Source: G025836975 sp048751585 | GTDB taxonomy: Bacteria; Pseudomonadota; Gammaproteobacteria; Burkholderiales; Burkholderiaceae_B | Length of the DNA stretch: 64,000 bases | Direction of reading: 5' to 3' | Assembly: GCF_048751585.1 (NCBI RefSeq) | Contig: NZ_JAZHOB010000008.1 | Location: forward strand, 62,001-126,000 | Shown here: piece after piece, positions 17,486 to 26,636 of the stretch | How the letters are laid out: every line of letters starts with the position of its first letter | Position numbering within the stretch: position 1 is the first letter of the stretch | Notes under the pieces: model-generated | What the model was told of the DNA's origin: nothing | Databases searched by the model: none | What the model saw: the letters and a program-made list of their open reading frames with translations, nothing else | Position numbers and translations under genes: made by a program

Positions 17486-18103
17486 GTGAAGTTGTTCAAA
17501 GCTCTCAACCTAGAATGTGTACGCGGTGATCGCAGCTTGTTCAACGGCCTGAGTTTTCATCTCAAGGCCGGAGAGTGTCTGGTGATTCATGGCGACAACG
17601 GTAGTGGAAAAACGAGTCTGCTACGCACACTTGTGGGGCTGGCAGCCCCCGCTGCTGGCGCACTGTACTGGCACGGGCGCAAGATCGACTCTCTGGATGA
17701 AGAATACCGATGTCAGCTCATTTACGCAGGCCACCTCCCAGGACTGAAGGAAGAGCTAGATGCAGAGGAAAACCTGCAGTTTGCCTTGACCCTGGCGAAT
17801 GAACCGTCCAGCGTAAGTGCGATACACACGGCATTGCATCAGGTCGGATTGCAAGGCAAGGAAAATCTGCCGACGCGGCTCTTGTCTGAAGGACAGAAGC
17901 GTCGAGTGAGCTTGGCTAGATTAGTACTGCAAAAACGCCCTTTGTGGGTATTGGACGAACCTCTGGCCGCCTTGGACAGCAAAGCCGCCCAATGGGTGAC
18001 GGAAACGATAGACCGGCACCTGTGCCGTGGCGGAATAGCCGCTGTCACGACGCATCATGAGATGAAACTGAAGCATGCGACGTATCACATCACATGCGGA
18101 TAA
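17486..18103 (+). CDS. ccmA: Cytochrome c biogenesis ATP-binding export protein CcmA
   Basis: A 205-residue ABC ATPase. Walker A is GDNGSGKTS (about 36-44), the signature region LLSEGQKRRVSLARL, Walker B LWVLDEPLAALD and the switch histidine in TTHHEMK. With CcmB and CcmC it forms the complex that releases holo-CcmE. It is the first gene of a complete ccmABCDEFGHI operon. The start is uncertain: GTG at 17486 or TTG at 17492, both within or just after GAGGTGAAG. Confidence 0.92.
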   Translation: MKLFKALNLECVRGDRSLFNGLSFHLKAGECLVIHGDNGSGKTSLLRTLVGLAAPAAGALYWHGRKIDSLDEEYRCQLIYAGHLPGLKEELDAEENLQFALTLANEPSSVSAIHTALHQVGLQGKENLPTRLLSEGQKRRVSLARLVLQKRPLWVLDEPLAALDSKAAQWVTETIDRHLCRGGIAAVTTHHEMKLKHATYHITCG

Positions 18104-18107
18104 GCAC

Positions 18108-18791
18108 ATGAGTGCGCCCCTGGGGCTGGCTTCTTTCCATGGAGTGATCAAACATGATTTAAAAGTCGCCATGCGTTGCAAGTCCGAAGTCCTGACTTCG
18201 CTTTCGTTCTTTGTCATCGTGGTCAGCTTGATTCCATTGGGCGTTGGCGCTGAACGAGACATACTCAGACAGATTGCACCCGGCATTCTCTGGATTGCCG
18301 CATTGCTGGCCACCTTGATCTCGTTGAATCGCCTGTTTGAACGGGATTATCTGGACGGGACCCTGGAGCAACTGCTCCTGTCCCCCGCTCCGTTGGGCGT
18401 ACTGATATTGGGCAAAGTCGTCGCGTACTGGCTATTGACCGGCCTGCCGCTGACATTGCTGGCGCCATTTTTGGCACTGCAATTCGACTTGCCGCCTTCA
18501 TCTCTATACGCGCTGACAGCCTCGTTATTGCTCGGCACCCCGGTGCTGAGCCTGCTTGGAGCGATTGGAGCCAGCCTGACATTGGGCTTGCGCAGCAACA
18601 GCGTGCTGCTGACACTGCTGATTTTGCCGCTTTACGTACCGGTGTTGATTTTTGGCACGGCCGCTGTTGACGTCGCCACCGGCGGGGCACGCACAGGCGC
18701 GAATATTTCGCTGCTGGGAGCGATGTTGGTGCTGGCCGCGTTTTTTGCTCCTTGGGCGACGGCTGCCGCGCTGAAGATTGCGCTGGAGTAA
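18108..18791 (+). CDS. ccmB: Heme exporter protein CcmB
   Basis: A 227-residue inner-membrane protein with six hydrophobic segments, carrying the CcmB features FFVIVVSLIPLGVG near the start and ERDYLDGTLEQLLLSP in the first loop. It is the membrane partner of CcmA. ATG at 18108 lies 4 bp after the ccmA stop; an upstream ATG in the same frame is inside ccmA. Confidence 0.93.
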   Translation: MSAPLGLASFHGVIKHDLKVAMRCKSEVLTSLSFFVIVVSLIPLGVGAERDILRQIAPGILWIAALLATLISLNRLFERDYLDGTLEQLLLSPAPLGVLILGKVVAYWLLTGLPLTLLAPFLALQFDLPPSSLYALTASLLLGTPVLSLLGAIGASLTLGLRSNSVLLTLLILPLYVPVLIFGTAAVDVATGGARTGANISLLGAMLVLAAFFAPWATAAALKIALE

Positions 18792-18801
18792 TGAAAAACA
18801 G

Positions 18802-19539
18802 ATGATCAACTGGTTCAAATACGCATCGCCAAGAACGTTTTATCCGCTTGCTGGGCGCCTGATCCCGTGGTTTGGCGCAGCCTCCGTCCTGTTGACTGCG
18901 GCGGGGTTATACGCAGGTTTCTTCATGGCGCCCACCGACGCCCAGCAAGGCGAGGGATACCGCATTATCTTCGTGCATGTGCCCGCCTCATGGATGTCGA
19001 TGTTCATCTATTTGGTGATGGCTTTCTGGGCCGCAGTGGGGCTGGTTCTCAACAGCCGCCTGTCGGCCATGATGGCATCGGCCCTGGCCCCCACCGGCGC
19101 CATGTTCACCTTTCTCTCCCTATGGACCGGCGCCTTGTGGGGCAAGCCCATGTGGGGAGCCTGGTGGGTGTGGGATGCGCGCCTGACCTCAGAACTGATT
19201 CTGTTCTTCTTGTACATGGCCTTCATTGCGCTCCAGTCGGCCGTGGACGACCCTCGACGCGGCGACAAGGCCGCTGCCGTGCTGGCTCTTGTCGGCGTGG
19301 TGAACATTCCGATTATCTATTTCTCGGTCCAGTGGTGGAGCACCCTGCATCAGGGGGCCTCGGTCTCGCTGACACGCGCTCCGTCCATGGCAACGATCAT
19401 GCTGGCCGGCATGCTGCTCATGGCCCTGGCCGCCTGGGCGTACACCATCGCCACCGCACTAAGACGTATGCGCTGCATCATTCTGGAGCGCGAGCGCCAT
19501 GCCGGGTGGCTGAACGAATTGAAGGAGATGCAAGAATGA
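18802..19539 (+). CDS. ccmC: Heme exporter protein CcmC
   Basis: A 245-residue membrane protein of the haem-handling superfamily. The tryptophan-rich WGAWWVWDARLTSELILFFLY is the periplasmic haem platform, flanked by conserved histidines in IIFVHVPASW and in WWSTLHQG. It transfers haem to CcmE. ATG at 18802 lies 10 bp after the ccmB stop and the gene ends inside the ccmD start. Confidence 0.93.
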   Translation: MINWFKYASPRTFYPLAGRLIPWFGAASVLLTAAGLYAGFFMAPTDAQQGEGYRIIFVHVPASWMSMFIYLVMAFWAAVGLVLNSRLSAMMASALAPTGAMFTFLSLWTGALWGKPMWGAWWVWDARLTSELILFFLYMAFIALQSAVDDPRRGDKAAAVLALVGVVNIPIIYFSVQWWSTLHQGASVSLTRAPSMATIMLAGMLLMALAAWAYTIATALRRMRCIILERERHAGWLNELKEMQE

Positions 19540-19718
19540 CATGGTCAAGTCCAACTGAATTCCTGGCCATGGGCGGCTATGGTGCATACGTATGGGGCGC
19601 CATGGGAATGTCCATCATCGCTGTGTGCGCCGAACAGATGCTTCTTGGACGGCGCCGTAGATCAGCGCTGCTGCAAGCAGTTCGCGAGCAGCGCATGCAA
19701 AAAAAGGCAGTCCAATGA
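19536..19718 (+). CDS. ccmD: Heme exporter protein CcmD
   Basis: A 60-residue single-pass protein starting MTWSSPTEFLAMGGYGAYVW, followed by a membrane segment and a basic tail (RRRRSALLQAVREQR). That is the CcmD pattern of a conserved GGYxxYVW before the helix. It overlaps ccmC (ATGA) and ccmE. CcmD helps release holo-CcmE from the CcmABC complex. Confidence 0.88.
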   Translation: MTWSSPTEFLAMGGYGAYVWGAMGMSIIAVCAEQMLLGRRRRSALLQAVREQRMQKKAVQ

Positions 19719-20155
19719 AGAAGCGCCATCAACGCAGCTTGCTCATTGGAGGCGGGCTGGCCGCCATCGCCATTGCGACGGCGCTCGTCCTCAATGCATT
19801 CCAGAATAATCTTGTGTTCTTCTTTACGCCTACGCAGGTCAATGCGGGCGAAGCTCCCCAGGAACGCCTCTTCCGCGTCGGGGGGATCGTGCAAGCGGGC
19901 AGCGTACGGCGTGACGGCCTAACCGTGCAGTTCGTCGTGACCGACAACGCCAAGACGGTACCCGTCAGCTACACGGGCATACTCCCTGACCTCTTCAGCG
20001 AAGGCAAGGGCGTAGTGGTGCAAGGCAGGCTTGAGCTTGGCGGCCGGTTCCTGGCCCAGGAGGTACTGGCAAAGCATGATGAAAACTACATGCCTCCCGA
20101 AGCTCAGCACGCCTTGAACGAAGCCGAGAAAGCCACCAATGCAGGGAGGCCATGA
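19715..20155 (+). CDS. ccmE: Cytochrome c-type biogenesis haem chaperone CcmE
   Basis: A 146-residue membrane-anchored OB-fold protein. The haem-attaching histidine is H121 in LAKHDENYMPPE, with the tyrosine Y125 that ligates haem iron. An N-terminal anchor (8-28) precedes. It carries haem from CcmC to CcmF. It overlaps ccmD and ccmF by four bases on each side. Confidence 0.94.
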   Translation: MKKRHQRSLLIGGGLAAIAIATALVLNAFQNNLVFFFTPTQVNAGEAPQERLFRVGGIVQAGSVRRDGLTVQFVVTDNAKTVPVSYTGILPDLFSEGKGVVVQGRLELGGRFLAQEVLAKHDENYMPPEAQHALNEAEKATNAGRP

Positions 20156-22122
20156 TCGCCATGCTTCCCGAGATCGGACATTTCTCCCTAATACTCGCGC
20201 TGTTCGTGGCGCTAGCGCAGGCCAGCCTGGCCCTTGCGGGCGCCGCGCGTGGCAATGCCGCCTGGATCGCCCTCGCGCGTCCCGCCGCACGCGCTCAGTT
20301 TCTTTTGGTTTCCATCAGCTTTATCGCGCTTGGCGGGTCGTTCTTCGCCAACGACTTTTCAGTTCTCTACGTGGCGCAGAACTCCAACTCTCAACTTCCC
20401 TGGTTCTATCGAATCGCCGCGACGTGGGGTGGACACGAAGGGTCGCTGCTGTTGTGGCTGCTGATGCAAACCGGATGGGCGTTTGCCGTAAGCTTTTTTT
20501 CAAGACAACTGCCGGAGGCTATGGTGGCGCGCGTACTGGGCGTGCTGGGCTTGGTCACCGTCGGATTTCTGCTGTTTGTACTGGCAACTTCCAATCCGTT
20601 CGAGCGGCTGATGCCTCCCGTCATGGAGGGGATGGACTTGAATCCGCTACTGCAGGATATCGGCCTGATACTTCATCCACCTTTACTGTATATGGGGTAT
20701 GTCGGGTTCTCGGTGGCTTTCGCATTTGCCGTGGCCGCCTTACTGGCCGGAAAATTGGATTCTGCCTGGGCGCGATGGTCCCGGCCCTGGGCTACGGCTG
20801 CCTGGTTGTTTCTGACACTGGGCATCGCCCTGGGTAGCTGGTGGGCCTATTACGAACTCGGATGGGGCGGATGGTGGTTCTGGGATCCCGTGGAAAACTC
20901 GTCCTTCATCCCCTGGCTTGTCGGCACTGCCCTGATTCACTCCTTGGCCGTGACGGAAAAACGCGGCAGCTTCAAGAACTGGACAGTGCTCCTTGCCATC
21001 TGTACGTTCTCATTTTCCCTGCTGGGGGCCTTTCTGGTGCGTTCGGGTGTGCTGACGTCCGTGCACGCCTTTGCCACCGATCCCCGAAGAGGCGTGTTCC
21101 TGCTCATTCTTTTTGCTGTTGTGGTGGGAGCATCATTAGTGCTCTTTGCTCTGCGCGCCCCCAAAGTAAGCACAGGCGGCCAATTCTCATTGGTGTCGCG
21201 CGAGACTCTCTTGCTGGTGAACAATGTGCTGCTGGCTGCAGCGGCCGGCGCCGTAACCCTCGGAACCCTGTATCCGCTGCTGCTCGACGGCTTCGACCTA
21301 GGCAAGATTTCGGTCGGTCCCCCGTACTTCAATGCCATCTTCGTGCCGCTGATGATTCCCGCCCTGCTGCTCATGGCCATAGGGCCCGCAGCCAACTGGA
21401 AATCGGCGAAAATCGCGGCCTTGACAAAGCAGCTTCTGCATCCCGCATGGATAGCGCTGATCGTCGGCATCGGTGCCCCGCTCTTGCTGGGGCGATGGTC
21501 TGTGCTGATAGCGCTGGGACTGGGCCTAGCGGCCTGGATCGCGGCGTCGGTGGCCATCGGCGTGATGCAACGTGTGCGCGCCACCCGCAGTGGCCCGCTG
21601 AAACAGCCGCGCAGCTGGCTGGGAATGCATCTGGCTCATTTTGGCATTGCCGTGTTTGTCACGGGCGTCACGCTAGTCATGGGGTATGAAACCGAACAAG
21701 ACCTACGCATGGAACCCGGCGCTACGGTGCAGGCGGGAAGCTATGACTTGACGTTCCGCGGGGTCACCAAGGCAACAGGCCCCAACTACGAGGCGGAAAT
21801 CGGTGACGTGCTGCTTTCAAAGAACGGCAAAACCCTGCGCACACTCCACCCCGAGAAACGCGATTACTTTTCGTCGGACATGCCGATGACAGAAGCGGCC
21901 ATTGACGCCAACGGCCTGCGGCACGTGTACGTGTCCCTGGGCGAACCTCTGGGCGATGGGTCATGGAGCGTGCGGGTCTACTACAAGCCGTTTGTCGACT
22001 GGATCTGGATCGGCTGTATCTTGATGGCGCTTGGCGGGCTGCTGGCCATCAGTGATCGCCGCTACCGGCTTAAACGCCGCCGGCGCCAAACAGACACGGC
22101 GGCCCATGGAGCCGGCGCATGA
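20152..22122 (+). CDS. ccmF: Cytochrome c haem lyase subunit CcmF
   Basis: A 656-residue protein with about 15 membrane segments and the WWD motif WGGWWFWDPVENSSFIPWL near 240-260. Conserved histidines lie in WGGHEGSLLLW and LHPPLLYMGYVG. It belongs to the synthetase that attaches haem to apocytochromes. Length matches the family. It overlaps ccmE and ccmG by ATGA. Confidence 0.95.
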   Translation: MIAMLPEIGHFSLILALFVALAQASLALAGAARGNAAWIALARPAARAQFLLVSISFIALGGSFFANDFSVLYVAQNSNSQLPWFYRIAATWGGHEGSLLLWLLMQTGWAFAVSFFSRQLPEAMVARVLGVLGLVTVGFLLFVLATSNPFERLMPPVMEGMDLNPLLQDIGLILHPPLLYMGYVGFSVAFAFAVAALLAGKLDSAWARWSRPWATAAWLFLTLGIALGSWWAYYELGWGGWWFWDPVENSSFIPWLVGTALIHSLAVTEKRGSFKNWTVLLAICTFSFSLLGAFLVRSGVLTSVHAFATDPRRGVFLLILFAVVVGASLVLFALRAPKVSTGGQFSLVSRETLLLVNNVLLAAAAGAVTLGTLYPLLLDGFDLGKISVGPPYFNAIFVPLMIPALLLMAIGPAANWKSAKIAALTKQLLHPAWIALIVGIGAPLLLGRWSVLIALGLGLAAWIAASVAIGVMQRVRATRSGPLKQPRSWLGMHLAHFGIAVFVTGVTLVMGYETEQDLRMEPGATVQAGSYDLTFRGVTKATGPNYEAEIGDVLLSKNGKTLRTLHPEKRDYFSSDMPMTEAAIDANGLRHVYVSLGEPLGDGSWSVRVYYKPFVDWIWIGCILMALGGLLAISDRRYRLKRRRRQTDTAAHGAGA

Positions 22123-22643
22123 ATCGTTTTTTATGGCCTTTGACCGGACTACTGTTGCTGATAGGCTTATTGGCCATCGGCTTGACGTTGAAGCCCAGCG
22201 AAGTGCCTTCTCCGCTTATCGGCAAACCGGCGCCCGTCTTTAGTTTGCCCAAGTTGGCAGCCCCGGACGAAACATTCTCGCCGCAATCCATGGACGGCAA
22301 GGTGTGGCTGCTGAATGTCTGGGCATCGTGGTGCCCGCCCTGCCTTGAAGAGCACCCCGTCATTACCGATTTGTCCACCACCCACGGATTGTCGATTGTC
22401 GGCCTGAACTACAAGGATATAGCCGATGATGCAATCGCCTGGCTACAGCGCCATGGCAATGCCTATGAAGCAGTGATCACAGATTCCGAAGGCGTCGTCG
22501 GTATCGACTATGGCGTTTATGGCGTGCCGGAAACGTATGTCATCGATAAACAGGGTGTCATCCGCTACAAGCATATCGGGGCGGTCAGCTTCGGCGATGC
22601 ACGCGACACCATCCTGCCCCTGGTTCGGGAGCTGCAGAAATGA
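22119..22643 (+). CDS. ccmG: Thiol:disulfide interchange protein CcmG/DsbE
   Basis: A 174-residue membrane-anchored thioredoxin with WASW-C72-PP-C75 and the CcmG-specific GIDYGVYGVPETYVID, which contains the cis-proline. It reduces apocytochrome haem-site cysteines with CcmH, drawing on DsbD, which is encoded in this cluster. Confidence 0.94.
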   Translation: MNRFLWPLTGLLLLIGLLAIGLTLKPSEVPSPLIGKPAPVFSLPKLAAPDETFSPQSMDGKVWLLNVWASWCPPCLEEHPVITDLSTTHGLSIVGLNYKDIADDAIAWLQRHGNAYEAVITDSEGVVGIDYGVYGVPETYVIDKQGVIRYKHIGAVSFGDARDTILPLVRELQK

Positions 22644-23107
22644 GGCGTATATGGCTGTTGCTGCTTTGCGCACTGGTTTGCCAGCCCGTCTGGAGCAACG
22701 GCAGCGCGATTGAGGCGCGAATGCTGGATATCGCCACCGAGTTGCGCTGCCTAGTGTGCCAGAACGAATCAATTGCCGCCTCGCGCGCTGACTTTGCGAG
22801 GGACATACGGGAGCTGATTCGTAATCAGATCAAGGCGGGACGGTCAGAAGCTCAGATTCAGGATTTCCTGGTGGCGCGGTATGGCGACTTCATACTCTAT
22901 CGGCCGCCATTGAAAGCTACCACGCTCTTTCTGTGGCTCGGACCCATGCTGCTGATGGTGGGCGGGCTCCTGGTGCTCGCCATGACACTGCGGCGCCGAA
23001 ATAGAAACGCCGCGCCTGACCCGCTTGACGATGACGAACAACGCATGGCTGACGCCCTTTTACAGCGCAGCACCAGCGAAACTCATTCAAAAGGTAATTC
23101 ATCATGA
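22640..23107 (+). CDS. ccmH: Cytochrome c maturation protein CcmH (N-terminal type)
   Basis: A 155-residue protein with a signal peptide (1-20), the redox motif LR-C37-LV-C40-QNES and a C-terminal membrane anchor (about 93-115). It holds the apocytochrome thiols for haem ligation. It is the short CcmH form; the TPR part is the separate CcmI that follows, as in many betaproteobacteria. Confidence 0.93.
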   Translation: MRRIWLLLLCALVCQPVWSNGSAIEARMLDIATELRCLVCQNESIAASRADFARDIRELIRNQIKAGRSEAQIQDFLVARYGDFILYRPPLKATTLFLWLGPMLLMVGGLLVLAMTLRRRNRNAAPDPLDDDEQRMADALLQRSTSETHSKGNSS

Positions 23108-23952
23108 GCTTGCTCTTCGCTGGCATTGTGTCGTTGCTTTGCGCAACGGTGGCATTGTGGCTCGGCCGCGCCCTTTGGCGCGGCCCAGGCCAAGGTGATG
23201 AGATCGGGCATCACTCGGTCAACGCAACAGTTTTGCGCGATCAATTGGCTGAATTGGAAGGAGACGTCGCAAACCGTACACTATCCGAGCACGATTTTTC
23301 CGTGGCCAAGCAAGAGTTGCAGCGCCGCGCGCTGGATGAGGCGATACCTGGCTCGGCTCCCGCTACCGGTGCGCATAACAGCCGACGAGCAGCCGCGGTA
23401 GTGGGCATCGTCTTGCCTGTGGCCGCCCTGCTGGTGTACGCATACCTTGGCAGCCCGGCCGCAACGCGGCCCGCCCCAGCTCCCAGTGCTGCCACAATGA
23501 CTCAGGCTGATGTGCAGAAGATGGTGGAATCTCTAGAGGCGCGCCTGAAAGAAAATCCGGACGATCCCGAGGGCTGGCTGATGTTGGGCCGCTCTTATCG
23601 ATACTTTGGAAGATATGCAGATGCAGCCCAAGCTTTTTCCAAAGCTGCTCCCATCATCGAGGCGGACCCGCTTTCCCTGGCGGAATATGCCGAAGTGATC
23701 GCACGCAGCAGCGCAAGCGGATTTACCCAGGAAGCCACGCGACTACTTGACCGCGCCCTTACCCTCGACCCGGACGAACCATTCGCCCTCACCTTGGCGG
23801 GAAGGGCTGCATTCGAGCGCGGCGAATATCAGGCGGCTATTGGCTATTGGCAACAATTACTAGAACAGTTCCCGGCCGGTTCGGAAGCGGCCCAGGCGGT
23901 ACTAAATGGCATTGATATGGCTCGACGAAGTGCTGGTGCCGCCTCTCCATAA
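23104..23952 (+). CDS. ccmI: Cytochrome c biogenesis apocytochrome chaperone CcmI (CycH)
   Basis: A 282-residue protein with two membrane segments (1-20 and about 98-118), the CcmI N-terminal pattern NATVLRDQLAELEGDV, and a periplasmic TPR domain (residues 140-270, with GWLMLGRSYRYFGRYADAAQAF). It binds the C-terminal part of apocytochromes. This is the last gene of the ccm operon; the element backbone starts shortly after. Confidence 0.9.
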   Translation: MSLLFAGIVSLLCATVALWLGRALWRGPGQGDEIGHHSVNATVLRDQLAELEGDVANRTLSEHDFSVAKQELQRRALDEAIPGSAPATGAHNSRRAAAVVGIVLPVAALLVYAYLGSPAATRPAPAPSAATMTQADVQKMVESLEARLKENPDDPEGWLMLGRSYRYFGRYADAAQAFSKAAPIIEADPLSLAEYAEVIARSSASGFTQEATRLLDRALTLDPDEPFALTLAGRAAFERGEYQAAIGYWQQLLEQFPAGSEAAQAVLNGIDMARRSAGAASP

Positions 23953-24020
23953 CCCATCAGCATACTTCGAACTCGCTTGGAAATCGCCTTCAAACCAGCT
24001 AATCGGTTTCTCGCATATAA

Positions 24021-24617
24021 GCCCGGGGACTGCACTTCATCTCGGTAGATCGATTCCAGACAGCTTGTCCGGACATCGATGTACGCTTGGACACCAACCA
24101 CAAATCGGTAGACTTCGCAGCCCAGCGCATCGATATCGGTGTGCGCTACGGCATGGGGGACTGGCCAGGCCTGAAGGCCGACAAGCTCATGGATGAAGAA
24201 GCTTTTCCCGTATGCTCCCCTGAGCTGCTGCATCAGTTCAGGCAACTACGCAAGCCAAGTAATCTAATTCGCGAAACGCTGATCCATGACTTGACGATGG
24301 CCGGCCATGCGGGCTTCCCGACCTGGGAGGAATGGATGAAGAAAGCCGGCGTTAGCGACACAGCGACGATCCATCGCGGCATGCCCCTCAATAACTCTGC
24401 AGCCGTGCTGCAGACAGCTATTGAGGGGCATGGCATCGCGCTCGCACGCAGCATCATGGCCCGCGACGATCTGTCGAGCGGGCGCCTCGTGAGGCTATTC
24501 CCAGACATCAGCTTAGCGTTGAATGCCTCTTATTACATCGTTTACCGACCCGAGTGCGCCAATCTACCCACACTAGCGGCATTCAGGGAGTGGTTAATCA
24601 CTGAGGCGGATGACTAA
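24021..24617 (+). pseudogene. LysR-type regulator remnant (5'-truncated, GcvA-like)
   Basis: The frame from 24021 (after an in-frame stop at 24018) encodes about 190 residues that match the effector-binding domain of LysR regulators: DRFQTACPDIDVRLDTN, AQRIDIGVRYGMGDWPGL, FPVCSPELL, TAIEGHGIALARS and a normal C-terminus near the TGA. The whole winged-helix DNA-binding domain and the linker are missing, and no start codon with a ribosome-binding site leads into the frame. It is therefore a 5'-deleted gene. The break point lies near 24,030 and marks a junction between the ccm operon and the element backbone. Tn4371-type elements carry a LysR gene (traR) beside the relaxase, so this could be its remnant or part of lost cargo. 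Confidence 0.7.
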
Positions 24618-24632
24618 TCACAAAGTAAAATT

Positions 24633-26636
24633 TCAAACGGAAGGGCTGCGCTGTCGCCCAATCTCCCACGACACCCCACCGCCATGCACTGTTGCGGCGA
24701 TCTGCTGGCCCAGCCGCTGCTCGATCACCGGTCGCCACGGCACCAGACTGAACCCCATGCCGTCATCAAGCATCGCGTAACGCCCGCTGACGAGCATGAT
24801 TGAGCGTCGGTAGATACCGGCCACGCGCTGCCCATCAGCCACGGGCCGATGCTCCAGACCGGTTTCGGCGGCAATGTCCTTGGCAGCCCGCGCCAGTTCC
24901 CGATTGCGCAGCGTGCTCAGCAGATTGCCCGCCAGGATCACGCGCTGCCCGCGCCGCTGGGCCAGTCCTTGCTCTTCGAGGAAGTCGGCGCGCTGCTGCA
25001 TGGCTTGTTTGGCCTCGCCACCAAAACCCATATCCTCCAGCCCCTTGCCGCGGCCAATCAACTGGTGATCAAGCCAGGTGGCCCCAATCACGCGAGTTTC
25101 CCGCTCGATGGGAAGGGGTGATTTCAGTTCCACCGCCACACCTCCCTGCCGCTGCGCGTCATACTGGCGGCCACGTTCGGGGAGGTCACGCGGTACTTTC
25201 CATAGTCCATCAGCCACGCGCTCCACAATTCCGGCGCGGCGCAGGGCTTCCAGCCGGCGAACATGCGCCGCGACGACTTCCTGCGGGTCGCGACCAGCTT
25301 TGGCGCGACCTTGCTCAATAGCAAGGTGGTGATCGATACGATACAAACCGTCGCTTGCCAGTTCCACGATGTTGCGGTCAGCCGCTCGAATGTCGGCGGA
25401 ACCCTTCACTTCCACCACCGCGCCGGTTGGATAGTTGGCCGGTTCGTCGCGAGCATTGAGTGCAACGTAATGGGCCTTGCCGTCCACGCCGTCGATCACC
25501 AGATAGCCCCGGTCGCGCAGCTCATCATCCAGCCCCTTGGCCGCCACGCGCCCAACGATGACGCGTCCACCTCCATCATCATCTTGGCCCGGCTCGAATA
25601 CGGCAAGTTCGCGTTGTTTTCCGCTCATGGCCCGCTGCATGGTGCGGATAATGTCGCCCCGCTCGCTCAGGGCGCGCAAGATTTTTTCAGCGTCGGTGTG
25701 CATGGCCCAGGTGCCGGGCTGTATTTCATCGGCCAGCCCTAGGCGCTGCAAGCGTTGCAGGCGACCGATCAGCAACAGGCGCTGGCGTTGCAATGTCGGC
25801 TCATTGAAGCGTTGGATCTGCACCCGTCCATCCTCTCCGATCTCACGTTGCAGGGTGCGATCCAGGCTCGTCCACCGTTCCTGCTCCACTTCGCGCTGCA
25901 TGGCCTGCTGGATTTCCAGCTCGGTGCGCGGCCCCAGCCATTCGGTCGCCAGCTCAGAAGCGCGATGACGCAAGCCCTGGGCGATATAGTCGCCCGCAAT
26001 GATGAGGTCTTGACCGGTCTCGTCGCGCCCGCGCACGATCAGGTGGGTGTGCGGGTTGTCGGTATTCCAGTGATCCACCGCCACCCAATCCAGGCGCGTG
26101 CCCAGGTCGGCTTCCATGCGGTTCACCAGATGCCGGGTGTAGGTGCGCAGGTCACCCAGCTCCGCGCCATCTTCGGGCGAGACAATGAAGCGGAAATGAT
26201 GCCGGTCGTCTGCGCAGCGTTCCTTGAAGGCATCCAGATCGGCGACGTCCGTCTGTGGCCCATAGGCTTGGCCTGGCTCGCCATTGCGGCCCGCGCCGTC
26301 ACGCTCGATGTAGCGCAGGTGCTTGGCAAGCGACTGTGGGCTGGCACGTTGCTGATTGACCAGCAGCGTCTTAATGGTCACGCGCCGCGAGAATGGCGTG
26401 AGATTGGCGCCTGCGAAGCGCGCCGCCGTATGGCCGCGACCCAGGCGTGCGCCGGGACGCTGACCGGTGCGTGCGCCACGGCTACCGGCTGCGGAATGAC
26501 GCATCGAGGACTTGCCCCCGCTGGCCTTGCCGGTCTGCTTGAGCACCTTGGAAATAAAACCTTGGCCTTGACCCTTGCCCCGGTTCTTCGGGGCGCTGGG
26601 GCGCACCCGGAAATCATCATCGCGGCGGTCGCTCAT
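24633..26636 (-). CDS. Relaxase (DUF3363 / VirD2-type mobilisation protein)
   Basis: A 667-residue relaxase. The N-terminal 75 residues are basic and glycine-rich. The catalytic region follows, with the candidate tyrosine in HLRYIERDG (Y109), RHHFRFIVSPED (145-156) and the metal-binding H196-T-H198 in NPHTHLIVRG. The C-terminal half is the DUF3363 region common to relaxases of Tn4371-like elements. It would nick oriT and pilot the strand. ATG at 26636 is preferred; the frame stays open to 27137 through low-complexity sequence. No coupling protein follows in the window; the LysR remnant does. Confidence 0.85.
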   Translation of the reverse strand: MSDRRDDDFRVRPSAPKNRGKGQGQGFISKVLKQTGKASGGKSSMRHSAAGSRGARTGQRPGARLGRGHTAARFAGANLTPFSRRVTIKTLLVNQQRASPQSLAKHLRYIERDGAGRNGEPGQAYGPQTDVADLDAFKERCADDRHHFRFIVSPEDGAELGDLRTYTRHLVNRMEADLGTRLDWVAVDHWNTDNPHTHLIVRGRDETGQDLIIAGDYIAQGLRHRASELATEWLGPRTELEIQQAMQREVEQERWTSLDRTLQREIGEDGRVQIQRFNEPTLQRQRLLLIGRLQRLQRLGLADEIQPGTWAMHTDAEKILRALSERGDIIRTMQRAMSGKQRELAVFEPGQDDDGGGRVIVGRVAAKGLDDELRDRGYLVIDGVDGKAHYVALNARDEPANYPTGAVVEVKGSADIRAADRNIVELASDGLYRIDHHLAIEQGRAKAGRDPQEVVAAHVRRLEALRRAGIVERVADGLWKVPRDLPERGRQYDAQRQGGVAVELKSPLPIERETRVIGATWLDHQLIGRGKGLEDMGFGGEAKQAMQQRADFLEEQGLAQRRGQRVILAGNLLSTLRNRELARAAKDIAAETGLEHRPVADGQRVAGIYRRSIMLVSGRYAMLDDGMGFSLVPWRPVIEQRLGQQIAATVHGGGVSWEIGRQRSPSV

